A DNA stretch of 64,000 nucleotides, taken from the NCBI RefSeq assembly GCF_010727125.1, contig NZ_AP022564.1, positions 434,001 to 498,000 of the forward strand, given 5' to 3'. The notes under the pieces are model-generated. The model saw only the letters and a list, made by a program, of their open reading frames with translations, did not search any database and was not told the DNA's origin. The stretch is from Mycolicibacter terrae (lineage in GTDB: Bacteria > Actinomycetota > Actinomycetes > Mycobacteriales > Mycobacteriaceae). Below, one piece after another: positions 27,488 through 35,428 of this stretch. Position 1 is the first letter of the stretch. Each line of letters opens with the position of its first letter. The translations under genes and the position numbers were made by a program.

Positions 27488-28399
27488 ATGGAGACCACAT
27501 CTGAGCAGGTCGGGGATCTCGTCGACTATGAAACCGTCGACGATGGGCGCATCGCGCGGATCTGGCTGAACCGCCCGGAGACCCACAATGCGCAGAACCG
27601 CACCCTGCTGGTGCAGCTCGATGAGGCATTCGCCCGGGCCGAGGCCGACGACACCGTGCGGGTGGTGATCTTGGCCGCGCGGGGCAAGAATTTCTCTGCC
27701 GGTCATGATCTGGGTTCGGAGGCCACGCTGCTCGAGCGGCGCCCCGGGCCGGCGCAGCACCCGACGTTTCGATCTCACGGCGCCACCCGGGAGCCGATTG
27801 TGGAGAAGACATATCTGCAGGAGTGGCACTTCTTCTTCCAAAACACCTGCCGGTGGCGGGACCTGCGCAAAATCACCATTGCGCAGGTGCAGGGCAACGC
27901 CATCTCGGCCGGGCTGATGCTGATCTGGGCCTGCGACCTGATCGTGGCCGCCGACAATGCCCGATTCTCCGACGTGGTCGGTGTACGCCTGGGCATGCCG
28001 GGTGTGGAGTACTACGCCCACCCATGGGAATTCGGTCCCCGCAAAGCCAAAGAGTTGCTGCTGACCGGGGACTCGCTGGACGCCGACGAGGCCCACCGGC
28101 TGGGTATGGTCTCCAAGGTGTTTCCGGCCGACGAGCTGGCGGACAAGACGCTGGAATTCGCGCGGCGCATTGCGAAGCTGCCGACCATGGCCGCGCTGCT
28201 GATCAAGGATTCGGTGAACGGCGCCGCCGACGCGATGGGCTTCACCGAGGCGCTGCGGCACGGCTTCCACATCCATCAGCTGGGCCATGCCCACTGGGCG
28301 GCCCACAATGAGAACCGGGCCCCGGTGGGATTACCGCCGGATGTCGAGGACTGGCGCACCGCCAAGCCCACCGCAATAGCGCGCCGCGACGAACCCTGA
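27488..28399 (+). CDS. Enoyl-CoA hydratase/isomerase family protein
   Basis: A 303-aa crotonase. The ATG at 27488 (METTSEQVGDL) follows GGAGGTTGAGAGG; the longer frame lacks homology. Oxyanion motif KNFSAGHDLGSEAT and QVQGNAISAGLML are present. It differs from typical hydratases by an extended segment (about residues 78-115, with HPTFRSHGATRE), as in mycobacterial EchA proteins of the larger class. Substrate unknown; divergent from the otsA operon. Confidence 0.88.
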   Translation: METTSEQVGDLVDYETVDDGRIARIWLNRPETHNAQNRTLLVQLDEAFARAEADDTVRVVILAARGKNFSAGHDLGSEATLLERRPGPAQHPTFRSHGATREPIVEKTYLQEWHFFFQNTCRWRDLRKITIAQVQGNAISAGLMLIWACDLIVAADNARFSDVVGVRLGMPGVEYYAHPWEFGPRKAKELLLTGDSLDADEAHRLGMVSKVFPADELADKTLEFARRIAKLPTMAALLIKDSVNGAADAMGFTEALRHGFHIHQLGHAHWAAHNENRAPVGLPPDVEDWRTAKPTAIARRDEP

Positions 28400-28454
28400 C
28401 CCAAGCACCCTCCATCGTTCGGCGAGCCGGGTGCCTACGGCATGGTTCCATAGG

Positions 28455-28468
28455 TAGAACGTGTTTCA
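28455..28468. promoter_or_regulatory. KstR-like operator before the SDR pair
   Basis: TAGAACGTGTTTCA matches TnnAACnnGTTnnA. It lies 21 bp before the GTG start at 28490, where a repressor would block transcription. It suggests that the two SDR genes and possibly the hydrolase belong to the sterol regulon. Confidence 0.7.
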
Positions 28469-28489
28469 GTTTCGACGTGAGGGGTCGGT

Positions 28490-29305
28490 GTGCAGCTTTC
28501 CTTCGAAGACCGCAGCTACCTGGTCACCGGGGGTGGCAGCGGCATCGGCAAGGCGGTGGCGGCCGGCCTGGCCGCTGCCGGGGCGGACGTTCTGATCGTC
28601 GGCCGGGGCGCCGATCGGCTGGCGGCGGCGGCCGCTGAAATCGGGGCGCGCCACTTCGCGGCCGACATCACCGACGAAGACAGTGTGATCGCCGCCGTCG
28701 ACGCTGCCCTGCAGAAGCACGGCCGGCTGCACGGGGTGGTGCACTGCGCCGGCGGTTCGCAGACCATCGGACCGATCACCCAGATGGACTCCGAGGCGTG
28801 GCGGCGCACCGTCGACCTCAACATCAACGGGTCGATGTACGTGCTCAAGCACGCCGGACGGGCGCTGGTGCGCGGTGGCGGCGGCTCGTTCGTCGGGATC
28901 TCCTCGATCGCGGCCAGCAATACCCACCGCTGGTTCGGCGCCTACGGCCCGACCAAGTCGGCACTGGATCATCTGATGCAGCTGGCCGCCGATGAGCTGG
29001 GTGCGTCGTGGGTGCGGGTCAACAGCATCCGCCCGGGCCTGACGCGCACCGAGCTGGTCGCGCCGATCCTGGACTCGCCGGAGTTGAGCGAGGATTACCG
29101 CATCTGCACGCCGCTGCCCCGGCCCGGGGAGGTCGAGGACGTCGCCAACCTGGCCTTGTTCCTGCTCAGCGACGCTGCCGGCTACATCACCGGCCAGGTC
29201 ATCAACGTCGACGGCGGGCAGATGCTGCGCCGCGGCCCGGACTTCACGGCGATGCTCGAGCCGACGTTCGGCGCGGACGGTTTGCGCGGCGTGGTGGGGG
29301 AGTAG
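28490..29305 (+). CDS. SDR family oxidoreductase, probable steroid/lipid substrate
   Basis: A 271-aa classical SDR starting at GTG. TGGGSGIG nucleotide-binding motif, a catalytic YGPTK (Tyr and Lys) and a C-terminal GQVINVDGG. The KstR-like site just upstream and the location next to mce4 suggest a steroid-related substrate. In M. tuberculosis a similar SDR (Rv3485c region) lies nearby, but I cannot confirm orthology. Two bases separate it from the next gene. Confidence 0.87.
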   Translation: MQLSFEDRSYLVTGGGSGIGKAVAAGLAAAGADVLIVGRGADRLAAAAAEIGARHFAADITDEDSVIAAVDAALQKHGRLHGVVHCAGGSQTIGPITQMDSEAWRRTVDLNINGSMYVLKHAGRALVRGGGGSFVGISSIAASNTHRWFGAYGPTKSALDHLMQLAADELGASWVRVNSIRPGLTRTELVAPILDSPELSEDYRICTPLPRPGEVEDVANLALFLLSDAAGYITGQVINVDGGQMLRRGPDFTAMLEPTFGADGLRGVVGE

Positions 29306-29307
29306 AC

Positions 29308-30165
29308 GTGGGCGTGTACGCGGTCACCGGATCGGCATCCGGCATGGGGCGACAGGCGGCGGAGAAGCTACGGGCGGCGGGCCACACCGTGATCGGGGTG
29401 GACCTGCGCGACGCCGACGTCATCGCGGACCTGTCCGGCCCCGAGGGACGAGCGGCGGCGGGGGAGCAGGTGCTCGCTTTGTGCGGAGGCCGCTTGGACG
29501 GGGCGGTGCTGGCCGCCGGCATCGGGCCGACTCCGCGGGCGACGCGGCTGATCCTGCAGGTCAACTACTTCGGGGTGGTCGAGCTACTGGAGGCATGGCG
29601 GCCGGCGCTGGCCGCATCCGGAGCCGCCAAAGTGGTGGTCGTCGCCAGCAATTCCACCACCACGGTGCCTGCGGTGCCGCGGTCGGCGGTGCGGGCGCTG
29701 CTGGCTGGGAAAGCGGCCAAGGCAATGCGCAGGCTACGGCTGTTCGGCCCGGGTGCGCCGTCGTTCGCCTACGCGGCTTCCAAGATCGGGGTGTCGCACT
29801 GGGTGCGTCGCAACGCGGTCGAGCCGTCGTGGGCGGGGGCGGGCATCCGGCTCAACGCGCTGGCGCCGGGTGCGATCATGACGCCGCTGCTGGAGAAGCA
29901 GCTCGCCACCCCGGGACAGGAGAAGGCCGTCCGCAGCTTCCCGGTGCCGGTCGGCGGTTTCGGGGATCCCGCCCAGTTGGCCGACTGGATGCTGTTCATG
30001 CTCTCCGACGCCGCCGACTTCCTCTGCGGAAGCGTGATCTTCGTCGACGGTGGTTCGGACGCCTACTTCCGCGCCGACGACTGGCCGCGCAGCGTCGGCG
30101 TCTTGCGGGTACCGCGCTACCTGATGCGGTTCAAGCGCGGGCAAGATCCGACCCCGGCACCGTGA
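29308..30165 (+). CDS. SDR family oxidoreductase (second)
   Basis: A 285-aa SDR. The GTG at 29308 comes two bases after the stop of the previous gene; its SD (GGGGGAG) overlaps that stop. TGSASGMG binds the cofactor and YAASKIG contains the active Tyr and Lys. An unusual insert of about 25 residues (VRALLAGKAAKAMRRLRL) lies between the catalytic Ser region and Tyr, as in 3-alpha-hydroxysteroid dehydrogenases. Probably co-transcribed with the first SDR. Confidence 0.87.
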   Translation: MGVYAVTGSASGMGRQAAEKLRAAGHTVIGVDLRDADVIADLSGPEGRAAAGEQVLALCGGRLDGAVLAAGIGPTPRATRLILQVNYFGVVELLEAWRPALAASGAAKVVVVASNSTTTVPAVPRSAVRALLAGKAAKAMRRLRLFGPGAPSFAYAASKIGVSHWVRRNAVEPSWAGAGIRLNALAPGAIMTPLLEKQLATPGQEKAVRSFPVPVGGFGDPAQLADWMLFMLSDAADFLCGSVIFVDGGSDAYFRADDWPRSVGVLRVPRYLMRFKRGQDPTPAP

Positions 30166-30222
30166 CCGGCGCGGTTCGGCGTTAGCGTGTCTAAAGAGTT
30201 TCGGGGACCTGTGAGGAGACAC

Positions 30223-31080
30223 ATGCCGGCCGAGTTGAGCCACGACGAGACCTTGCGCGAGGTCACCACCGAGCAGGGGGTACTGCGCTACCACGAAGCC
30301 GGTGAGGGGCCGACGCTGCTGCTGCTGCACGGCTCCGGACCGGGTGTGACCGGGTGGCGCAACTACCGTGGTGTGCTGCCGGCTTTCGCCGAGCACTTCC
30401 GTTGCCTGGTGCTGGAATTCCCGGGGTTCGGGGTCAGCGATGACTTCGGTGGGCATCCGATGGTGACGGCGTTCGGCGCGGTTCCGGTTTTCGCTGAGGT
30501 GCTGGGCCTGGACAAGTTCAGCATCGTCGGCAATTCGATGGGCGGCGCCGTCGGGATCAACTATGCGATCGCCAACCCGGAGAAGGTACGCAAGCTGGTG
30601 ACCATGGGCGGCATCGGCACCAACCTGCTCACCGCGGGGCCGGCCGAGGGCATCCGGTTGCTGCAGGACTTCACCGACAACCCCAGCCGGGAGAGCCTGA
30701 TCCGCTGGTTGGAGTCGATGGTCTATGACCCGAAGGTGATTACCGAGGAGCTGATCGAGGAGCGCTGGAAGTTGGCGACCGACCCCGAGACGCTGGCCAG
30801 TGCACGGCGGATGTACGGCAAGGAAGCCTTCGCCAACATGACCAAGATGATGCAGGCGTCCAAGGGGCCGCTGCCGTGGGCGATGATGCACCGGGTCCAA
30901 TGCCCGACGCTGGTCACCTGGGGCCGTGATGACCGGGTCAGCCCGCTGGACATGGCGCTGATCCCGATGCGGACCATTCCGAATGCGGAGTTTCATGTGT
31001 TCCCCAACTGCGGGCACTGGACCATGATCGAGGCCAAGGACGCCTTCACCTCGGTGGTGCTGGACTTCCTGCGCCGGTAA
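30223..31080 (+). CDS. Alpha/beta hydrolase of the meta-cleavage-product type
   Basis: A 285-aa hydrolase; the ATG at 30223 follows GAGGAG. Oxyanion segment LLLHGSGPG, nucleophile Ser105 in GNSMGG, Asp in GRDDRVSP and His in NCGHW form the triad. This family includes HsaD and BphD, which cut C-C bonds in ring-opened steroids or biphenyl. HsaD itself usually lies with hsaA-C, so this is more likely a paralog. Same strand as the SDR pair, 57 bp after it. Confidence 0.87.
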   Translation: MPAELSHDETLREVTTEQGVLRYHEAGEGPTLLLLHGSGPGVTGWRNYRGVLPAFAEHFRCLVLEFPGFGVSDDFGGHPMVTAFGAVPVFAEVLGLDKFSIVGNSMGGAVGINYAIANPEKVRKLVTMGGIGTNLLTAGPAEGIRLLQDFTDNPSRESLIRWLESMVYDPKVITEELIEERWKLATDPETLASARRMYGKEAFANMTKMMQASKGPLPWAMMHRVQCPTLVTWGRDDRVSPLDMALIPMRTIPNAEFHVFPNCGHWTMIEAKDAFTSVVLDFLRR

Positions 31081-31100
31081 CGCCGAAGCGAGCTCTCTTG

Positions 31101-31172
31101 AGCCCCCTGTCAGGATTGAACTGACGACCTACGCTTTACAAGAGCGTTGCTCTACCGCTGAGCTAAGGAGGC
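31101..31172 (-). tRNA. tRNA-Thr (anticodon TGT)
   Basis: On the minus strand the 72-nt sequence folds into a cloverleaf. The acceptor GCCTCCT pairs with AGGGGGC; the anticodon stem ACGCT/AGCGT closes loop CTTGTAA with anticodon TGT. The T-arm contains GTTCAATCC. CCA is not encoded. It lies between the sterol half and the phoPR half of the window. Confidence 0.95.
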
Positions 31173-31223
31173 GGGTCTAGCCGCTGCCAGCCTAATGGGA
31201 GTCGGCCCGGCGGTCGCGGGCAG

Positions 31224-31964
31224 TCACTCGATGTCGGCGGGGTCGGAGTCGATCACCCGCTGGGAGCGCACCGGCCGCGACGACGGGCGCCGGGTGGACC
31301 GGCGGGGTAACAGCGGAATGCGCTCGGCGATGTTGCTCAGCGGGTTGACCACCATCGTCAATGCGATGACGGCCTCCTGCAGCGTCTCGATGGCCGGCTC
31401 CAGCGCCTCCATCCCCGGCGCCAGCCGGCTCAACGTGTCGGCGACGTTCGCCAACTGCTCCAGCGGTCCGTTGCGGGCGGTGAGCTTGTCGACCAGACCG
31501 CCCTCGGCCAGCAGCCGGTCGGCCAGGCCGTCCTCGGAGAGCAGGCGCTCGATCAGCCCGTCCTCGTCGGTCAGTTGATCCACCAGCCCGCCGGGCTGCA
31601 GCGCGCGCTGCAACCCGCCGCCCTCGGCGGTGAGGCGGTCCAGCACACCTCCCGGCCCGGTCAGCTGGTCGACCAGCCCGCCCGGGCTCAGCAGCCGATC
31701 CACCGGGCCACCGGGTGCCAGCGCGCGCCCCAGCGGGGCGTCGTCGTCCATCAGTTTGGCCAGCCGGTTGGCCCGGGCGATGGTGTCCTCCAGGCCCAAC
31801 ATGTGTGCCATCGAGTTGCCCGGCCCCTGGGATTGGGATTCCCCGAGCGTCTGGCGGGCCAGCCCGAGCGCGGCCGTGGCCACACCGAGGCCGGCGTCGG
31901 CGATCGACAGACCGATTCGCGCCGGAGCGGTCGATACGGCGATCAGCTGCTTGGCCAGGCTCAT
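31224..31964 (-). CDS. Hypothetical protein with leucine-rich GGLVDQLT-type repeats (Rv0756c-like)
   Basis: A 246-aa protein divergent from phoP, as Rv0756c is in M. tuberculosis. The middle (about residues 78-170) is a tandem array of short units such as PGGLVDQLT, EGGLVDKLT and EDGLADRLL, with a period of about 13 residues. After it come amphipathic helices (LALE-type) and a hydrophobic stretch (AVIALTMVV). The C-terminus is Arg-rich. No catalytic motif; it may be a scaffold. Confidence 0.85.
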   Translation of the reverse strand: MSLAKQLIAVSTAPARIGLSIADAGLGVATAALGLARQTLGESQSQGPGNSMAHMLGLEDTIARANRLAKLMDDDAPLGRALAPGGPVDRLLSPGGLVDQLTGPGGVLDRLTAEGGGLQRALQPGGLVDQLTDEDGLIERLLSEDGLADRLLAEGGLVDKLTARNGPLEQLANVADTLSRLAPGMEALEPAIETLQEAVIALTMVVNPLSNIAERIPLLPRRSTRRPSSRPVRSQRVIDSDPADIE

Positions 31965-32072
31965 TTGGCCAGTGTAGGGGCGATCCGAGGCCGATATCAG
32001 GTAGTTTGATTGACAACAAACACACAGCTGATATCCAGTTCATTTTCACCCGACCACGAGGGAATAAACCCT

Positions 32073-32792
32073 ATGGGAGCAACAGCTGCACACGACGCTG
32101 CGCCAGAGGCCCGCGTCCTCGTCGTCGACGACGAGACGAACATTGTCGAGCTGCTGTCGGTCAGCCTCAAATTCCAGGGGTTCGAGGTCTACACCGCCTC
32201 CAGCGGGCCGGCGGCGCTGGACCGCGCGCGGGAGGTGCGTCCGGACGCGGTGATCCTGGACGTGATGATGCCCGGGATGGACGGCTTCGGTGTGCTGCGC
32301 CGGCTGCGGGCCGACGGCATCGACGCCCCGGCGTTGTTCTTGACCGCACGCGACTCGCTGCAGGACAAGATCACCGGCCTGACCCTCGGCGGCGACGACT
32401 ACGTGACCAAGCCGTTCAGCCTGGAGGAGGTGGTGGCCCGGCTGCGAGTCATCCTTCGCCGGGCCGGCAAGGGTGCCGGAGAGTCGCGCAACTCGCGGCT
32501 GACCTTCGCCGACATCGAACTCGACGAGGACACCCACGAGGTGTGGAAGGCCGGCCAACCGGTGTCGTTGTCGCCCACCGAATTCACTCTGCTGCGCTAT
32601 TTCGTGATCAATGCGGGCACCGTGCTGAGCAAGCCGAAGATCCTCGACCACGTCTGGCGCTACGACTTCGGTGGCGATGTCAACGTGGTGGAGTCCTACG
32701 TCTCCTATCTGCGCCGCAAGATCGACACCGGCGAGAAGCGCCTGCTGCACACGCTGCGCGGGGTGGGCTATGTACTGCGCGAGCCGCGCTGA
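32073..32792 (+). CDS. phoP: Response regulator PhoP
   Basis: An OmpR-family regulator of 239 aa. The ATG at 32073 (MGATAAHDAAPEARVLVVDD) has GAGGG upstream; the 21-codon extension is not conserved. The phosphoacceptor is Asp63 with Asp20 in the acidic pocket and Lys113 in VTKPF. The winged-helix domain ends VNVVESYVSYLRRKIDTGEK, identical to M. tuberculosis PhoP as I recall it. It regulates polyketide lipids and ESX-1 genes in pathogenic species. Confidence 0.97.
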   Translation: MGATAAHDAAPEARVLVVDDETNIVELLSVSLKFQGFEVYTASSGPAALDRAREVRPDAVILDVMMPGMDGFGVLRRLRADGIDAPALFLTARDSLQDKITGLTLGGDDYVTKPFSLEEVVARLRVILRRAGKGAGESRNSRLTFADIELDEDTHEVWKAGQPVSLSPTEFTLLRYFVINAGTVLSKPKILDHVWRYDFGGDVNVVESYVSYLRRKIDTGEKRLLHTLRGVGYVLREPR

Positions 32793-32839
32793 ACGAATGT
32801 CGTCGGGGATTTCCGGGCGTGGGACATAGGGCGAAGAAT

Positions 32840-34303
32840 ATGGGGATGCTCAAACCCCCGCGTGGTGTTCTGCCCCTACGGGTGAGCCTGGTCGCCGCCA
32901 CGCTGGCCATGGTCGCCATCGGATTGCTGGCACAGGGGTACGCCGTCACCACCATCCTGCGGCACCGGCTGATCAGCAGGATCGACGCCACACTCATCGA
33001 CGCGGCGCACGGTTGGGCCCTGGAACAGCGTGGGCGGCCGCCGTCGAAGGAGGACGAGGACCCCAATGCCGGGCGGCCGCCGACGAGCTTCTACGTCCGC
33101 GACGTCGACCCCGATGGCACGGTTTGGACGGTCGTCAACGACCAGAACGCCGAGCCGATGTTGCCGCCGGACAACGATGTGGGATCGGTTCCGATCACGA
33201 TCGGCTCGGTCGACGGGTCGGGTGTGCAGTGGCGGGCCCTGTCGGTGCACGGTGAGAACGGCAGGTTGATCACCGTGGCCCGGGATCTGTCCGACCCGCG
33301 GGCCACGTTGCGCTACCTGGCCTGGTCGCGGGTGGCGATCGGCGTCGGGGTGTTGCTGGTGCTGGGTGCCGTCGGCTATGTCGTGGTCAACCGAAGCCTG
33401 CGCCCGCTGGCCGAGGTCGAGCGGACCGCGGCGGCGATCGCCGCCGGCCAGTTGGATCGACGTGTGCCCGAACGCGATCCGCGTACCGAAGTGGGTCGGC
33501 TCTCGCTGGCGCTTAACGGCATGCTGGCGCAGATTCAGCAGGCGGTGGCATCCTCGGTCGCCTCGGCGGACAGCGCGCGCGTCTCCGAGGAACGGATGCG
33601 CCGGTTCATCACCGACGCCAGCCACGAACTGCGTACACCCCTGACCACGATCCGGGGTTTCGCGGAGTTGTACCGCCAGGGTGCGGCCCGCGACGTCGAG
33701 CTGCTGATGTCGCGCATCGAGAGTGAAGCGCGCAGGATGGGCCTGCTGGTCGAGGATCTGCTGCTGCTGGCCCGGATGGACGCCCAGCGTCCGCTGGACC
33801 GGAACTGGGTAGACCTGCTGGTCCTGGCCACCGACGCGGTGCACGACGCCCGGGCGATTGCGCCGAACCGGACCATCGAGCTGGAGGTTTTCGACGGCCC
33901 GGGCACCCCGGAGGTGGTCGGTGACGAAGCCCGGCTGCGTCAGGTGCTGAGCAATCTGGTGTCCAACGCGCTGCAGCACACCCCGGAAGAGGCCGCGATC
34001 ACCGTGCGGGTCGGCACCGACAGCGACAACGCGATCCTCGAGGTCGTCGATCAGGGACCCGGGATGAGCGAACAGGACGTCCAGCGGGCCTTCGAACGCT
34101 TCTTTCGCACCGACTCGTCACGGGCCCGGGCCAGCGGGGGCACGGGGCTGGGTCTCTCGATCGCCGACTCGCTGACCCGGGCCCATAACGGCACCGTCAC
34201 TGTGAGCTCCCCGCCCGGCCAGGGCTGCACCTTCCGGGTCTCGGTGCCGCGTCTTGCTGACACGTCGGCCGACAGGGCCGAGATTCCCGCCGAGATCCAA
34301 TGA
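32840..34303 (+). CDS. phoR: Sensor histidine kinase PhoR
   Basis: A 487-aa kinase. The frame is open far upstream through phoP, but the gene starts at 32840 (MGMLKPPRGV). Two membrane spans (about 15-35 and 163-185) flank a sensor domain; then a HAMP region, the phosphorylated His262 in ASHELRTPLTTI, and the ATP-binding N-box and G-box (VSNALQHT, GGTGLGLSI). It pairs with PhoP, 47 bp upstream. Confidence 0.96.
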   Translation: MGMLKPPRGVLPLRVSLVAATLAMVAIGLLAQGYAVTTILRHRLISRIDATLIDAAHGWALEQRGRPPSKEDEDPNAGRPPTSFYVRDVDPDGTVWTVVNDQNAEPMLPPDNDVGSVPITIGSVDGSGVQWRALSVHGENGRLITVARDLSDPRATLRYLAWSRVAIGVGVLLVLGAVGYVVVNRSLRPLAEVERTAAAIAAGQLDRRVPERDPRTEVGRLSLALNGMLAQIQQAVASSVASADSARVSEERMRRFITDASHELRTPLTTIRGFAELYRQGAARDVELLMSRIESEARRMGLLVEDLLLLARMDAQRPLDRNWVDLLVLATDAVHDARAIAPNRTIELEVFDGPGTPEVVGDEARLRQVLSNLVSNALQHTPEEAAITVRVGTDSDNAILEVVDQGPGMSEQDVQRAFERFFRTDSSRARASGGTGLGLSIADSLTRAHNGTVTVSSPPGQGCTFRVSVPRLADTSADRAEIPAEIQ

Positions 34304-34306
34304 GCC

Positions 34307-34711
34307 TCAGGGGAGTTCGGCCAGCGCAGCCTTGATCTTGGCTTGCGCCTCGTCCAGGGACTCCGGTGAGGGGTTGCGGTCCACGCCGGCGAAACCGAAG
34401 TCGGCCAGGCTGCGGGTCGGAAAGACGTGGACGTGCAGGTGTGGGACCTCCAAACCGGCGATGATCATGCCGGCCCGCTCGGTGTCGAACGCCCGGCAGA
34501 CCGCCTTGCCGATGCGCTGCGCCACGGCCATCACCCCGGCGAAGACGGCGCCGTCGACATCCTGCCATTGGTCGATCTCGGCGCGCGGTACCACCAGCGT
34601 GTGGCCCTGGGTCATCGGCTCGATGGTCAGGAAACCGACGACGTCGTCGTCCTCGTAAACGAACCGACCCGGTAGTTCCCGGTTGATGATCTTGGTGAAG
34701 ACGGTGCTCAT
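34307..34711 (-). CDS. HIT family protein (histidine triad nucleotide hydrolase)
   Basis: A 134-aa protein with the histidine triad HLHVHVF (His91, His93, His95). [15 protein letters not shown] is the usual beginning, favouring the ATG at 34711 over an in-frame ATG at 34723. It corresponds to Rv0759c. Such proteins hydrolyse adenosine phosphoramidates. The stop lies three bases from the phoR stop. Confidence 0.92.
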   Translation of the reverse strand: MSTVFTKIINRELPGRFVYEDDDVVGFLTIEPMTQGHTLVVPRAEIDQWQDVDGAVFAGVMAVAQRIGKAVCRAFDTERAGMIIAGLEVPHLHVHVFPTRSLADFGFAGVDRNPSPESLDEAQAKIKAALAELP

Positions 34712-34823
34712 GAGCTTCAGCATATGCGTCGACTGCCGGAATTAGCGGCCGGTGCTGCGTATTATCGAGGGCAGGCTGGCGCCCCTGGTGCGGGCCGGTT
34801 ACGCCAACGGTAGAGGAGATGAG

Positions 34824-35354
34824 ATGTCGTCTGTCGCAACATTTCTCAGCAGCCCCGAGGCGGTCGGCGTCTGGGATCTGGATACCGGGGAGTCGAGTAT
34901 CCGGTTCGAGAACGGCACGATGTGGGGTGCGCTGAAGGTGCGGGGCGCTTTCACCGATTTCTCCGGCAGCGGCGAGATCAAGGACTCCAAGACCGTGTCC
35001 GGCCGTGTCGACATCAAAGCCGCGTCGGTGAACACCGGCCTGGGCACCCGCGATCATGACCTGCGCCGGTCGAACTTCTTCGACACCGACCGCTACCCCG
35101 ACATCACCGTCGTGGTCACCAGCGGGGAGTCCGCCGGCGGTGACTCCGCGCGGCTCAACGCCGAGCTGACCGTCAAGGGCATCACCGGATCGTTTCCACT
35201 CAAGGTCGACGTCACCCCGCTCGGTGACGGGGCGGTGCGGTTGACCACCGAGACGACCGTCACCCGCAAGCAGTTCGCGGTGGAGGGCAACTTTCTGGGC
35301 ATGGTCGGTAACCGGACCAGGCTCAGGGCCAGCCTGGTCTTCCGGAAGGCCTAG
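34824..35354 (+). CDS. YceI family protein
   Basis: A 176-aa protein starting at the ATG at 34824 after AGAGGAGATG. VWDLDTGESSIRF at the start, LGTRDHDLRRSNFFDTDRYP and a C-terminal DVTPLGDG-like segment are classic YceI signatures. YceI folds as a lipocalin that binds isoprenoid chains. No signal peptide, so it is likely cytosolic. In M. tuberculosis a ketosteroid-isomerase-like gene (Rv0760c) lies here instead. Confidence 0.9.
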   Translation: MSSVATFLSSPEAVGVWDLDTGESSIRFENGTMWGALKVRGAFTDFSGSGEIKDSKTVSGRVDIKAASVNTGLGTRDHDLRRSNFFDTDRYPDITVVVTSGESAGGDSARLNAELTVKGITGSFPLKVDVTPLGDGAVRLTTETTVTRKQFAVEGNFLGMVGNRTRLRASLVFRKA

Positions 35355-35359
35355 CCCGG

Positions 35360-35422
35360 CGTTGACTCTGCGCCTACCGGGCAGAAGTGCGAGTAGGTTG
35401 CCCGGTCAGCGCAGAGTCAACG
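35360..35422. terminator. Large inverted repeat between yceI and adhB, likely bidirectional terminator
   Basis: Arms GTTGACTCTGCGC (35361-35373) and GCGCAGAGTCAAC (35409-35421) are exact complements. Inner arms ACCGGGCA and TGCCCGGT also pair, giving a 21-bp or longer stem around GAAGTGCGAGTAGGT. It lies between two converging genes. From memory this motif recurs between mycobacterial genes, so it may be a REP-type element as well. Confidence 0.7.
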
Positions 35423-35428
35423 GGTGAC

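Noticed and set aside
32000..32072. PhoP autoregulatory direct repeat before phoP
   Set aside because: One CACAGC-like element is visible, but not a convincing pair with the expected spacing.
31715..32839. Upstream extension of phoR through phoP
   Set aside because: Arg/Pro-rich shadow of phoP; phoR homology starts at 32840.
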